NCBI RefSeq assembly: GCF_900110555.1 | Contig: NZ_FOEE01000020.1 | Span: forward strand, 19,243 to 83,242 | Origin: Trujillonella endophytica | GTDB lineage: Bacteria > Actinomycetota > Actinomycetes > Mycobacteriales > Geodermatophilaceae | Direction of reading: 5' to 3' | DNA length: 64,000 nt | Part shown: one piece after another, positions 25,241-34,836 of the stretch | Layout of the letters: every line of letters begins with the position of its first letter | Numbering within the stretch: the first letter of the stretch is position 1 | Made by a program: the position numbers and the translations under genes | The notes under the pieces: model-generated | What the model saw: only the letters and a program-made list of their open reading frames with translations | What the model was told of the DNA's origin: nothing | Database searches by the model: none

Positions 25241-26352
25241 CGACCGCCCGCCCGCTGATCCCGCCGGAAGCCCCGGCCGGTGGTCCGCAGCGCACGACGC
25301 CGCGCTGGCGGCGGGTCGTCGCGCCGCTGCTCTCCCTCGCCCTGGTCGCGGCCGTGTTCGCCTGGTTCCTGCCGCAGTTCACCAGCCTCTCGTCGGTCTG
25401 GTCGGCGGTCACCGCCATGTCGTGGGCGGAGCTGACCGTGCTGGGCCTGGCCGCCGCGTGGAACATCGCGACGTACCAGTTCGTCATGATCACGACCATG
25501 CCCGGGCTCCGGCTCCGGGAGGCGACCGTCTCGACCACCACGACGACCGCGGTCTCCAACACCGTCGTCGGCGGGGCGGCCCTCTCCCTCGGCCTGACCT
25601 ACGCGATGAACTCGTCCTGGGGCTTCTCCCGCTCCCGGACGTCGGTCTGCCTGCTGCTGTCCGGGCTCTGGAACAACTTCGCCAAGCTGGCGCTGCCGGT
25701 GCTCGCCCTCGTGCTGCTGGCCTTCTCCGCGCCGCCGACGCCCGGGCGGCTGGTGGCGGGGCTGGTCGGCGTGGCCGGGCTCCTGGTCGCCGTCGTCCTG
25801 CTGGGCCTGCTGCTGCGCAGCCGGGAGGGCGCCGCCCGCATCGGGATCGCCGCCGGCACCGTCGCGACCGCGCTGCGCCGCCCCCTGGGCCGGCCACCGG
25901 TGCAGGGCTGGGACCGGGCGACGACGAAGTTCCGCGACCGCACGGTGCTGCTGCTGCGGGCCCGCTGGCACTGGCTGACCCTGGCCACGGTGGTCAGCCA
26001 CCTCTCGCTGTTCGCCGTCCTGCTGCTCTCGCTGCGCGCCGTCGGGGTGGACGCCGAGGAGGTCTCCGCGGTGGAGGCCCTCGCCGTCTTCGCGTTCGCC
26101 CGGCTGCTCACCGCCATCCCCTTCACCCCCGGCGGGCTGGGCGTCGTGGAACTGGCGCTGATCACGGGCCTATCCGCCGCCGGCGACGAGCGGGCGCTGG
26201 TGGCTGCCGCCGTCCTCGTGTTCCGGGCCCTGACCTACGTCCTCCCCATCCCCCTGGGCGTCGCCACCTACCTGTTCTGGCGGCACAACCGGTCCTGGCG
26301 GCGTCCGCCGAACTCGGCCCCGCGGACGGACCTGGTGCCGGAGGAGGCGTGA
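25237..26352 (+). CDS. Lysylphosphatidylglycerol synthase TM-region (UPF0104-like) membrane protein
   Basis: A 371-aa polytopic membrane protein with about eight to nine helices and the pattern of the flippase half of MprF-type proteins: conserved NTVVGGAALSLGLTY early and IPFTPGGLGVVELALI near the C-terminus, which is diagnostic of the family. It lacks any aminoacyl-transferase domain. GTG start overlapping the lipoprotein stop by 4 bp. In this operon it probably moves, or helps expose, a lipid across the membrane, with the kinase and phosphatases acting on the lipid head group. Substrate unknown. Confidence 0.85.
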   Translation: MTTARPLIPPEAPAGGPQRTTPRWRRVVAPLLSLALVAAVFAWFLPQFTSLSSVWSAVTAMSWAELTVLGLAAAWNIATYQFVMITTMPGLRLREATVSTTTTTAVSNTVVGGAALSLGLTYAMNSSWGFSRSRTSVCLLLSGLWNNFAKLALPVLALVLLAFSAPPTPGRLVAGLVGVAGLLVAVVLLGLLLRSREGAARIGIAAGTVATALRRPLGRPPVQGWDRATTKFRDRTVLLLRARWHWLTLATVVSHLSLFAVLLLSLRAVGVDAEEVSAVEALAVFAFARLLTAIPFTPGGLGVVELALITGLSAAGDERALVAAAVLVFRALTYVLPIPLGVATYLFWRHNRSWRRPPNSAPRTDLVPEEA

Positions 26353-26972
26353 GGGCCCGCACGCGGGCCCTGCCCGGCCGCCTGGTGCGGACCGGCGGGG
26401 ACGCCGCACTGCTCGCCGGCGGCGCGGTGGCGCTCGTCCTCGCGTCGCTGCCGGTCGAGGCGACCCGGGTCCCGGCCGCCGAGGCGGCGGTGTTCCGCGC
26501 CGTCAACGGCGTCGACGTGCTGCCGTTCGCCCTCGTGTGGCCGGTCATGCAGCTGGGGAACCTGCTCGTCGTGCCGGCCTCGGCCCTGCTCGCCGCCGCC
26601 TACCGGCAGTGGCGGCTGGCCGCGGGACTGCTGCTGGCCGGCGCCGGGACCTACTACGTCGCGAAGGTGGTCAAGCGCATCGTCGAGCGCGGCCGGCCCG
26701 ACGGGTTGCTCACCGACGTCGTGATCCGGGGGGCGGCGGCGGCCGGCCGCGGCTACCTCTCCGGCCACGCCGCGGTCGTCGCCGCGCTCCTCGCGACGGC
26801 GTGGCCGTGGCTGGGGCGCCGCGGGCGGATCGCGGGGCTCGCCGCCGCGACGGCCGTGTGCCTGACGCGGGTGCACGTGGCCGCCCACCTGCCCCTGGAC
26901 GTCGTCGCCGGGGCGGCACTGGGCGTGGCGGTCGCCGGCGGGGTCCGGTTGCTCCTGGGCCGGCCGCGGTGA
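26349..26972 (+). CDS. PAP2-superfamily membrane phosphatase
   Basis: A 207-aa protein with five to six membrane helices and a complete PAP2 catalytic set: K109-x6-RP (116-117), SGH at 138-140 (LSGH rather than PSGH), and R174-x5-H180-x3-D184. It should therefore be active, unlike the degenerate PAP2 part of the first gene. Starts at a GTG overlapping the flippase-like stop. Likely removes a phosphate from undecaprenyl diphosphate, phosphatidate or a similar lipid at the outer face. Last gene of the operon. Confidence 0.87.
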   Translation: MRARTRALPGRLVRTGGDAALLAGGAVALVLASLPVEATRVPAAEAAVFRAVNGVDVLPFALVWPVMQLGNLLVVPASALLAAAYRQWRLAAGLLLAGAGTYYVAKVVKRIVERGRPDGLLTDVVIRGAAAAGRGYLSGHAAVVAALLATAWPWLGRRGRIAGLAAATAVCLTRVHVAAHLPLDVVAGAALGVAVAGGVRLLLGRPR

Positions 26973-26996
26973 GGCCCCGCGCGGCGGGCCCGGACC

Positions 26997-27854
26997 TCAG
27001 TCGAACAGGTCGGGCTGGTCGCGGCTGATCCGCTCCCAGATGGGCTGGAACTGGAACCAGCCGGCGAACTCGTAGCCGACCTGGCCGCGGGTCACCGTGG
27101 CCTCCTCGGGGCCGATCCGCCGCGGCGGGCTACCCAGCCCCGCGGCGGCGGCGTAGGCCGCGAGCTGCGCCTGCGCAGTGCGCTCCAGGGTGAGGAACCA
27201 CCATGCCGCGCTGTCCACGGAGGCGCCGACGGTGAGCATGCCGTGGTTGCGCAGGATCACCGCCTTGTGCGGGCCCAGGGCCGCGCCGATCCGGCGGCCC
27301 TCCTCGGGGTCGAGCACGACGCCGGAGTAGCGGTCGTACACCCCGACGTCCTCGTAGAAGGCGCAGGCGTCCTGGGTGAGCGGCTCGATGGTCGTCTCCA
27401 GGCAGGACAGCGTCTTGCCGTACGGGCCGTGCGCGTGCGCGGCGGCCTGGACGTCGGGCCGCGCGGCGTGCACCGCGCAGTGGATGGCGATCGCGGCCCC
27501 GTTGACCGCCCGGTCGCCCTCCACCACCGCGCCGGACTCGTCGACGCGCACCAGGTCGCTGCTGCGGACCATGCTGAAGTGCATCCCGAAGGGGTTCACC
27601 CAGAACGTGTCGGGCGCCGCGGGGTCGCGCACCGTGATGTGCCCGGCCACGCCCTCGTCGAGCCCGGCGCGGCTGAACATCCGGAAGGCCGCCGCCAGCT
27701 TCGCCTTGCGGTGTGCCCGCTCCTCCTCGACGGAGGCGAACTCCGGCGGCATCGCCATCCGCAGCGGGCGGCCGGCGGCATCGGCGGAGGCGGCCCCCGC
27801 CGGCAACGGGGTGGCGGCCACCGGGGCGGCGGCGGGCCGGTCGGTCATCGTCAC
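26997..27854 (-). CDS. Class II aldolase/adducin family protein
   Basis: A 285-aa protein with the zinc-site pattern of the family: HAH at 140-142 and His204 in LRNHGML. The segment NGAAIAIHCAVHAARPDV lacks the catalytic Glu found in fuculose-phosphate aldolase, so retro-aldol activity of the classical kind is uncertain; many actinobacterial members of this branch have unknown reactions. The GTG start at 27854 follows GGAGG; an ATG two codons later is an alternative. It ends 25 bp from the convergent PAP2 gene and diverges from the PHA synthase gene with a 160-bp gap. Confidence 0.85.
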   Translation of the reverse strand: MTMTDRPAAAPVAATPLPAGAASADAAGRPLRMAMPPEFASVEEERAHRKAKLAAAFRMFSRAGLDEGVAGHITVRDPAAPDTFWVNPFGMHFSMVRSSDLVRVDESGAVVEGDRAVNGAAIAIHCAVHAARPDVQAAAHAHGPYGKTLSCLETTIEPLTQDACAFYEDVGVYDRYSGVVLDPEEGRRIGAALGPHKAVILRNHGMLTVGASVDSAAWWFLTLERTAQAQLAAYAAAAGLGSPPRRIGPEEATVTRGQVGYEFAGWFQFQPIWERISRDQPDLFD

Positions 27855-28016
27855 GTCGGATTCCTCCCGTCGGCGGCGTCGGTGCCGCTGTCCGCCTCGA
27901 GTGTGCCCCCGGACCGCGCCCCCGCGGCGGGTCGCGCCGCCACCGCGCCGGACCGCCGGGACAGTGGTTCAGTGGGCTGGGTCACAGCTGCCACCGGGCA
28001 TCTCGAGGAGGCCGGC

Positions 28017-29792
28017 ATGACGACGACGGTCCGCGGCACGACGCCCCCGAAGGGCGAGCCCGGCACCCCCGCCGCCCCGCGCGAGCTCGGCGGCTCCGCC
28101 TCGGAGGGGACGTCGGAGGCGGCCGCGGAGGCGATGACGGGGCTGGACATGGTCCTCGTCGACGGAGCCCGCGGGCCGCTGCGCCGGCTCGTGCCCCCGG
28201 TACGGACCGCGGCCCGCTTCGGCGCGACGCTGGCCCGCCGCCCCGATGCCGTCGCCCGGCGCGCGGGTGCGCTGGCGCAGGACCTGGCGCGGATCGCCGT
28301 CGGCCGCAGCGACATCGAGGCATCGCCGAAGGACAAGCGCTTCGCCGACCCCGCCTGGACGGGCAACCCGCTGCTGCACCGCGCCATGCAGGCGCACATC
28401 GCCGCGGCCCGCGTGGCGGTCGGGCTCGTGGACGACGCGGAGCTGGACTGGCAGGACGACGAGCGCATCCGGTTCTCGCTGACCAACCTGGTCGACGCCC
28501 TCGCGCCGAGCAACGTGCCCCCGCTGAACCCGTTGATGTGGAAGGCCGTCGTCGACACCGGCGGCCGCAACGTCATCCAGGGCCTGCGGCGGATGCTCAC
28601 CGACGTCACCTCGCCGCCGCGCGTGCCGTCGATGGTCGAGCCCGACGCGTTCGCCGTGGGCGAGGACCTCGCGGTCACGCCGGGCGCGGTCGTGCTGCGG
28701 ACGCCGGTCCTCGAGCTGATCCAGTACCGGCCGACCACCGAGCAGGTGCACGCCGTCCCGCTGGTGATGGTGCCGCCGACGATCAACAAGTACTACATCG
28801 CCGACCTCGCGCGCGGTCGCAGCATCGTCGAGCACTACGTCGCCGCCGGGCAGCAGGTCTTCATGGTGTCCTGGCGCAACCCGAGCGCCGAGCACGCCGA
28901 CTGGGGCCTGGACGACTACGGGCAGGCCGTCCTCGACGCGATGGACGCCGCGCAGGAGATCACCGGCAGCGACCGCGTCGCCCTCCAGGCGTTCTGCTCC
29001 GGCGGCATCATCACGGCGATGCTGCTGGCCCACCTCGCCGCCACCGCCGACCTGGGCCGGGTCGCCTCGGCGAGCTTCGCCGTCACCGTCCTCGACTGGG
29101 CGCGCGCCGGCACGGTGTCGGCGCTCATGGACGAGAACGCCGTCCGGGAGGCCGTGGAGAAGTCCCGCAAGCAGGGGTACCTCGACGGAGCGATGCTGGC
29201 CGAGGTGTTCGCGTGGCTGCGGCCCAACGACCTCGTCTGGAACTACTGGGTCAACAACTACCTGCAGGGCAAGCCGCCGCCGGCCTTCGACATCCTCTAC
29301 TGGAACGCCGACACCACCCGGATGACCGCCGGGCTGCACCGGGACTTCATCGACGTCGCGGTCCGCAACTCCCTGACCGAGCCCGGGGCTGCCGGCATGC
29401 TCGGCTCCCCCGTGGACATGGCCGCCGTCGACGTCGACACCTACGTGACCGCGGGCGTCGCCGACCACCTCTGCCCGTGGCAGTCCTGCTACCGCACCAC
29501 CCAGCTGCTCGGTGGGCGCAGCCGCTTCGTGCTCTCGACGAGCGGCCACATCGCCTCGCTGGTGAACCCGCCGGGCAACCCGAAGGCAACGTTCCAGGTG
29601 GCGCCCGAGACCCCGGCGGACCCCGAGCGGTGGCTGGCCTCCGCCGAGAAGGTGAGAGGCTCCTGGTGGCCGGACTACACCGCGTGGCTGGCCGAGCGCA
29701 GCGGCGCCGAGGTGCCCGCCCCGCAGGCCCTCGGGTCGGCGGCGCACCCACCGATCGACGACGCACCCGGGAGCTACGTGCATGAATCGTGA
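28017..29792 (+). CDS. phaC: Poly(3-hydroxyalkanoate) synthase (PhaC, class I/II-like)
   Basis: A 591-aa alpha/beta-hydrolase-fold polymerase. The nucleophile box is AFCSGGI with Cys327 replacing the lipase Ser, the acid is Asp483 in VADHLCPW, and the base His511 in STSGHIASLVNPP, the standard PhaC triad. The N-terminal domain has WTGNPLLHRAMQAH and FSLTNLVDALAPSNVPPLNP, also typical. GAGGAGG precedes the ATG. It polymerises 3-hydroxyacyl-CoA into storage granules. The downstream depolymerase overlaps it by 11 bp, so synthesis and mobilisation are encoded together. No phaA, phaB or phasin gene is in the window. Confidence 0.93.
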   Translation: MTTTVRGTTPPKGEPGTPAAPRELGGSASEGTSEAAAEAMTGLDMVLVDGARGPLRRLVPPVRTAARFGATLARRPDAVARRAGALAQDLARIAVGRSDIEASPKDKRFADPAWTGNPLLHRAMQAHIAAARVAVGLVDDAELDWQDDERIRFSLTNLVDALAPSNVPPLNPLMWKAVVDTGGRNVIQGLRRMLTDVTSPPRVPSMVEPDAFAVGEDLAVTPGAVVLRTPVLELIQYRPTTEQVHAVPLVMVPPTINKYYIADLARGRSIVEHYVAAGQQVFMVSWRNPSAEHADWGLDDYGQAVLDAMDAAQEITGSDRVALQAFCSGGIITAMLLAHLAATADLGRVASASFAVTVLDWARAGTVSALMDENAVREAVEKSRKQGYLDGAMLAEVFAWLRPNDLVWNYWVNNYLQGKPPPAFDILYWNADTTRMTAGLHRDFIDVAVRNSLTEPGAAGMLGSPVDMAAVDVDTYVTAGVADHLCPWQSCYRTTQLLGGRSRFVLSTSGHIASLVNPPGNPKATFQVAPETPADPERWLASAEKVRGSWWPDYTAWLAERSGAEVPAPQALGSAAHPPIDDAPGSYVHES

Positions 29793-30621
29793 CCGTCTGC
29801 CCTCCGGGACCGGGGAGACCGTCGCCACCGTGTCGGCCGCCGGGCGCACCCTGCGGGTGTCCGTCCGGGAGGGCACCGACGCCGCGGTGCCGCCGCTGCT
29901 GCTGATGAACGGCATCGGCGCGAGCCTGGAGGTGCTGCAGCCCTTCGTCGACGCGCTGCACCCCCGGCGCACCGTGATCCGCTTCGACGTCCCCGGCGTG
30001 GGCGGCTCCCCCCGGCCGCTCGTGCCCTACGTCCTGGCCACCCTGACCCCCGTGGTGGCCGGGATGCTCTCCCGGCTGGGCCACGACCGGCCCGTCGACG
30101 TCCTGGGCCTGTCCTGGGGCGGGGGGCTCGCGCAGCACTTCGCCGTCCAGCACCGCCGGCGGTGCCGCCGGCTGGTCCTCGCCGCCACCGGCACCGGCTC
30201 GCTGATGGTGCCCGGCTCCCCCCGCGTGCTGGGCCGGATGCTCACGCCGCGCCGCCACCGCGACCCCGAGTACGCGCGGCAGATCGCCGGCACCATCTAC
30301 GGCGGGAGCGTGCGCTCGGAACCCGAGCGGGCGGCGCGGGCGCTGCACGCGGCCACCCACCTGGGGCCCAGGCGCGGCTACTACTACCAGCTCGCAGCGA
30401 GCACCGGGTGGAGCAGCCTGCCGTTCCTGCGGCTCATCCGGCAGCCCACGCTGGTGCTCGCCGGCGACGACGACCCGATCGTCCCGCTGGCCAACGCCCG
30501 GATCATGGGCCGGCTCCTGCCCGACGCCCGGGTCCACGTGTACGGCGGCGGCCACCTGGCGCTGGTGACCGAGGCCCGGGAGCTGGCTCCCGTGGTCGAG
30601 GAGTTCCTCGACCGCGACTAG
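29782..30621 (+). CDS. phaZ: Intracellular PHA depolymerase-like alpha/beta hydrolase (PhaZ type)
   Basis: A 279-aa alpha/beta hydrolase close to the PhaZ of medium-chain PHA producers: VIRFDVPGVGGSP, then LGLSWGGGLAQHFA with nucleophile Ser111, RRLVLAATGTGSLMVPG, GYYYQLAASTGWSS, the acid in AGDDDPIVPL (about 229-231) and His258 in GGGHLAL. The start overlaps the PhaC end by 11 bp in another frame. Expected to release hydroxyacids from granules. A generic esterase is the alternative, but both motif order and neighbour favour PhaZ. Confidence 0.85.
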   Translation: MNRDRLPSGTGETVATVSAAGRTLRVSVREGTDAAVPPLLLMNGIGASLEVLQPFVDALHPRRTVIRFDVPGVGGSPRPLVPYVLATLTPVVAGMLSRLGHDRPVDVLGLSWGGGLAQHFAVQHRRRCRRLVLAATGTGSLMVPGSPRVLGRMLTPRRHRDPEYARQIAGTIYGGSVRSEPERAARALHAATHLGPRRGYYYQLAASTGWSSLPFLRLIRQPTLVLAGDDDPIVPLANARIMGRLLPDARVHVYGGGHLALVTEARELAPVVEEFLDRD

Positions 30622-30632
30622 GGCGTCGTCGA

Positions 30633-32009
30633 TCAGGACAGGCCGCACCCGCCGGTGAGGAAGCCCTGCCGGAACGAGTCGACGAGCTCGAACCCGTTGG
30701 CGTCGGACCCGGGCAGCACGTTGTCCCCCTCCCCGTAGCGCAGGAGGACGACGGCGGCCTCGTCCACGTCACCGGGGGAGAGCGAGTACCGGGCGCCGTC
30801 CACCTCGCCCTCGAGGAACTCCCGGGCGAGCCAGCCGGTCGTGCAGACCGCGCTGTCCACGGCCTCCTCGCCCTCGGTCGGCAACCCCAGCTGGGCGCGC
30901 ACGGCCCGGGCGTAGGGCAGCGCGAGCAGCGTGACGACCGCGAAGTCACCGACCTCGTCGTGCGCCGGTTCGAGCAGCCCGGGCTCGTCGAAGCGGATCT
31001 CCCCGGTGGCGGCGCAGTACTCCACGTCGACCTCGGGCCCTTCGCCGGTGCAGGCCGAGCCCGACGGCTCGCCCTCCACGATCCGGGGCAGGTCCACCGA
31101 GCCACCCAGCGCCGGGACGCCGTCGAAGCCGGTGGTGAGCGCCTGCTCCCAGAAGCCGGCGAGCAGGTCGTCGGCGAAGCGGACCGCCTCCCGGTAGCTC
31201 AGGTCGCCGCCGTTGCGCTCCTCCTCGGGGCTGAACGGCTCCAGCGTGTACAGCCGGTCCTCGTCGAACGCCGCGCAGGCCACCGGCCCGTCGGCGTACC
31301 CCTCCTGGAAGGCGGAGAGCTGGTCGAACAGCGAGCCGTGCGCGCTGGGGTCGTCGGGGTCGCTGCCCGCCGGGTCACCGAAGTACAGGTAGCCCAGCAG
31401 GTAGTCGTCGAGCTCCGCCGGCCGGAGGGCGAAGTGCTGGGACTCGCCGTCGACGACCCAGCGGGTCCAGGCGCCGGCGAAGCACTCGGCCTGGGTCTCG
31501 GCGACGATCGACGGGTCGTCGAGGCCCGCCGCGTCCTGCACGGCGTGCGCCATCTCGTGCGCCATCACCTCGGCGACGATGAAGGGCCCGTAGTCGTCGG
31601 TCAGCTCCTCCAGCCAGGCCCGGTCGTAGACGATCCGGTCGTCGGGCGAGCAGTAGAGGGCGTTGTCGGCCAGTTCGTCGACGTCGTCGTCGAAGCAGGG
31701 GCTGCGCGGCAGGTCGTCGTCGTCGGTCTCGTCCGGGTCGATCGACCAGAAGCCGCCCTCCACCTCCCCGAACTCCCCGCCGTACACCTCGGGGAAGGTC
31801 ACCGCCCAGTAGTCCAGGACGTCGGCCAGGGCGTTGCGCGCGATGCGGTCGGTCTCGTTGCCGTCCTCGGCCAGCCCGATCACCAGGTCGGCGTCCGTGG
31901 CGTCCATCCGCAGGCCGCCGGCCGGCGTGGCCACCCCGCCCACGGTGGTCGTGCAGGCGGTCAGCACGGTGACGGCCGCGGCCGCCACCAGCGTCGGGCG
32001 CACGCGCAC
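30633..32009 (-). CDS. Neutral zinc metallopeptidase-like lipoprotein
   Basis: A 458-aa exported protein. The signal helix ends VTVLTAC with Cys19 as lipobox residue. The zinc motif is HEMAH at 151-155, and Glu175 in AETQAECFAGAW is the likely third ligand, the arrangement of YpfJ-like neutral zinc peptidases. A long acidic C-terminal half with several Cys (CAAF, SACTGEG, EYCAATG, VCTTG) is not part of the core family and may be a substrate-binding domain. Three in-frame GTG codons (32018, 32009, 32003) compete; 32009 has AGGTGG upstream. Acts outside the membrane; target unknown. Confidence 0.83.
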   Translation of the reverse strand: MRVRPTLVAAAAVTVLTACTTTVGGVATPAGGLRMDATDADLVIGLAEDGNETDRIARNALADVLDYWAVTFPEVYGGEFGEVEGGFWSIDPDETDDDDLPRSPCFDDDVDELADNALYCSPDDRIVYDRAWLEELTDDYGPFIVAEVMAHEMAHAVQDAAGLDDPSIVAETQAECFAGAWTRWVVDGESQHFALRPAELDDYLLGYLYFGDPAGSDPDDPSAHGSLFDQLSAFQEGYADGPVACAAFDEDRLYTLEPFSPEEERNGGDLSYREAVRFADDLLAGFWEQALTTGFDGVPALGGSVDLPRIVEGEPSGSACTGEGPEVDVEYCAATGEIRFDEPGLLEPAHDEVGDFAVVTLLALPYARAVRAQLGLPTEGEEAVDSAVCTTGWLAREFLEGEVDGARYSLSPGDVDEAAVVLLRYGEGDNVLPGSDANGFELVDSFRQGFLTGGCGLS

Positions 32010-32137
32010 GGGGACCACCTGTCGATCTGGCGGACGCTCGTGGGTCCGGCTGCGGAACCGACGCTGCCCGGCGCCCGGGACGCCGTCAACACCGGCGCCG
32101 CGCGTGTCGCCCACCCGGGGCCGCGCGGTGCCGCCGG

Positions 32138-34795
32138 TCAGGCGGAGAGCCCGGCGGGTACGGCGCCGATCAGGGCGCCGGCCTCCGCGGCCGGCAGCGG
32201 CCGGTGCAGCAGGTAGCCCTGGGCGCTGTCGCAGGACTCGGCGCGCAGGCGCTCCAGCTGCTCCGGCTCCTCCACGCCCTCGGCGACGACGGTCAGGCCG
32301 AACGTGTGGGCGGCCCGGATCATCAGCGCCACCAGCTCCTCGTGCCCCGGGTCGGTGGACCCGATGAAGCTGCGGTCGATCTTCAGCGTGTCGACCGGCA
32401 TGTGCCGGAGCTGGCCGATCGAGGTGTACCCGGTGCCGAAGTCGTCGATGGCGATGCCCACGCCCATCTCCCGCAGCGTGGCCAGGTGCTCGTAGGCCAT
32501 GGGGTCGCTGACCAGCACGGTCTCGGTCACCTCGATCACGAGCAGCGCGGGCGGCAGCCCGGAGGCGGCCAGCGCGTCGGCGACGTCGCTCACCACGCTG
32601 GGCTCGGCGAGGTGGCGGCCGGAGATGTTGACGGCGACGGTCGGCGCGGGCCCGCCGGCGGACGGCGGCGCGGCCCGGCGCCACTCGGCCAGCTGCCGGG
32701 TGGCCTCGTGCAGCACCCACCGGTCGATGTCGCAGATGAGCGCGGAGGCCTCGGCCACCGGCACGAACTGGTCCGGCGGCACCGCACCGACGCCCGGCCG
32801 GTGCCAGCGCACCAGCGCCTCGAACCCCGTGACGCCCCCGTGCATCACGTCGTGCACCGGCTGGTACTCCAGGCACATCTCGCCGGCGGCCAGCCCCGCG
32901 GCGATGGCGGCCTCGGTCTCGGCACGCGCGCTCAGCTGACGGCGGAGGTCGTCGTCGAAGACCTCCGCGCGGCCGCGCCCCCGGGCCTTCGCCCGGTAGG
33001 CGGCGGTGTCGGCCTCGGCGAAGAAGACGTCGGTGTCGGTGCCGCCGTCGCGGCTGACGGCCACGCCGATGCTCGCGCCGACGCGCACGTCGACGCCGTC
33101 GATGTGCACCGGCCGGCTGACGGCGGCGACGAGCCGCTCGGCCAGCAGCACGAGTTCCCGCTCGTCCTCGACCTGCTCGACGAGGACGACGAACTCGTCG
33201 CCGCCGAGGCGGCAGACGGTGTCACCGGCGCGCACGGCCGACAGCATCCGGGTCGCCGTCGCCCGGAGGACGGCGTCCCCGCAGGCGTGGCCGAACCGGT
33301 CGTTGACCGCCTTGAAGCCGTCGAGGTCCACGAACAGCAGTCCGGTCGTGCCGCCCGAGCGCTGCGCCCGGTGCAGCGCGCCGGCGACGGCCGCGACCGC
33401 CTGGGCGCGGTTGGGGAGCTCGGTGAGCGGGTCGTGCGTCGCCCGGTGGGCGAGGGCGACCTGCAGCTCCTCCCGCTGCCGGACGGAGGTGACCATCTGC
33501 TGCACCGAGGCGTGCACGACCTCCCCGAGCGGCCCGGGCAGGGGCTGGTCGAGCAGCCGGTCGTCGAGGTCACCACGGGCGACCGCGGCCGCCTGGTCCT
33601 GCAGGCGCCGGAGCGTGCGCACGGTCTGGCGCAGGGCCGCGGAGACGGTGCGCACCTCGCGCGGGCCGGCCACCTCGACGTCGACCAGCGAACCCTCGCT
33701 CACCCGGCCGGCGCGGTCGGCGAGTACGCCGAGCGCGCGGGTGATCCGCAGGGCGACGGCGGCCCCGGCGACGATGCTGAGCAGCACGAGCCCGAGGCCG
33801 AACTGCAGCGTCGACTCGAGGGCGCTCCGAGCGCTCCGGACGTCGCCCGCGGCGTGCTCCTCCAGGCTGCCCATGGCGCCGTCCACCAGCGCGGTCAGCA
33901 GCACGTCCCGCTCGGCTCCGCGCTCCATCAGAGCGATGAGGTCGGCGGGCGTGAGCGGGGACAGGGTGCCCTCGGCCTGGGCGGCGAGCATCGCGTCGAG
34001 CGAGGTCATGAGCGGGTCCACGTGCGCGGTCTGCCAGGCGAACGCGAGCTCCGGCTGCGAGAGGTCGCCCATCCGGCGCACCGCGTCCTGGTAGGCGAGC
34101 AGGGAGGCCTGGCCGGCGATCCGCGAGCCGGCCGACAGGTCGCCGGCGTCGAGCTGGGAGGCGAGGAACAGCGGGAACATGCGCGCCGAACTCTGGGCCA
34201 GCGTGGTCACGATCTCGACGTCCTGGATGGCGCGCAGCGTGGTCGCCGGGATCTCCTCGGCGCTCGCGGCGTCGGCCGCCTGCGCCTGCGCCTGCGCCAG
34301 GGAGTTGGCGACGTCGAGGTAGCGGAAGAAGACGTCCTCGACCGGCAGCTGGGCGGCGTCGAGGGATGCGCGCACCACGTGCAGGTCCTGCTCGGCGCGC
34401 CCGGCCGAGGCCGAGCCCGGCAGGTCCGACGGCAGGGCGGCGAGCGCCTCGTCCGTGGTCACCCGGGTGGCCTGCATCCCTCCGCGCGTCTCCTCGGCGA
34501 CGCTGTCGACCACGGAGGCCGGCAGGCCCAGCAGCTCGGCCAGCGCCCGGTCGGCGATGACGGCGGACGAGAGGGCGGGCACGATCTCGTCCTCGACGCC
34601 GTTGCGGGCGACGTCCAGCTGGGCGAGGGCCTGCACCGCCTGCTCGGCGCGGCGCGCGCTCTCCACCTCCGACTGCTGGTCGCGGACGAGGTACGTCGTC
34701 AGACCGACGACGCCCACCTGCGGGATGAGCGCGAGGGTGGCCAGGTACAGCCACAGGGGAAGACCCCGTCGCGTCCGGCGGGTCGGCGTGCTCAT
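32138..34795 (-). CDS. Membrane-bound GGDEF/EAL signalling protein
   Basis: An 885-aa cyclic-di-GMP protein. A membrane helix (about 12-36), an all-helical extracytoplasmic sensor of about 280 residues (Ala/Asp-rich, methyl-accepting-sensor-like) and a second helix near 325-345 are followed by a HAMP-type linker. The diguanylate cyclase domain carries an intact GGDEF at 531-535, with DLDGFKAVNDRFGH ahead of it. The phosphodiesterase domain has EAL at 659-661, NISGRHL, EVTET, DDFGTGYTS, KIDRSFI and EGVE, so both activities could be present. ATG with no operon partner. Controls motility, adhesion or development through c-di-GMP; the signal sensed is unknown. Confidence 0.92.
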   Translation of the reverse strand: MSTPTRRTRRGLPLWLYLATLALIPQVGVVGLTTYLVRDQQSEVESARRAEQAVQALAQLDVARNGVEDEIVPALSSAVIADRALAELLGLPASVVDSVAEETRGGMQATRVTTDEALAALPSDLPGSASAGRAEQDLHVVRASLDAAQLPVEDVFFRYLDVANSLAQAQAQAADAASAEEIPATTLRAIQDVEIVTTLAQSSARMFPLFLASQLDAGDLSAGSRIAGQASLLAYQDAVRRMGDLSQPELAFAWQTAHVDPLMTSLDAMLAAQAEGTLSPLTPADLIALMERGAERDVLLTALVDGAMGSLEEHAAGDVRSARSALESTLQFGLGLVLLSIVAGAAVALRITRALGVLADRAGRVSEGSLVDVEVAGPREVRTVSAALRQTVRTLRRLQDQAAAVARGDLDDRLLDQPLPGPLGEVVHASVQQMVTSVRQREELQVALAHRATHDPLTELPNRAQAVAAVAGALHRAQRSGGTTGLLFVDLDGFKAVNDRFGHACGDAVLRATATRMLSAVRAGDTVCRLGGDEFVVLVEQVEDERELVLLAERLVAAVSRPVHIDGVDVRVGASIGVAVSRDGGTDTDVFFAEADTAAYRAKARGRGRAEVFDDDLRRQLSARAETEAAIAAGLAAGEMCLEYQPVHDVMHGGVTGFEALVRWHRPGVGAVPPDQFVPVAEASALICDIDRWVLHEATRQLAEWRRAAPPSAGGPAPTVAVNISGRHLAEPSVVSDVADALAASGLPPALLVIEVTETVLVSDPMAYEHLATLREMGVGIAIDDFGTGYTSIGQLRHMPVDTLKIDRSFIGSTDPGHEELVALMIRAAHTFGLTVVAEGVEEPEQLERLRAESCDSAQGYLLHRPLPAAEAGALIGAVPAGLSA

Positions 34796-34836
34796 GTTCC
34801 CGGTATCGGACCGTGCGGTACCGGGATTGAGGGGGT

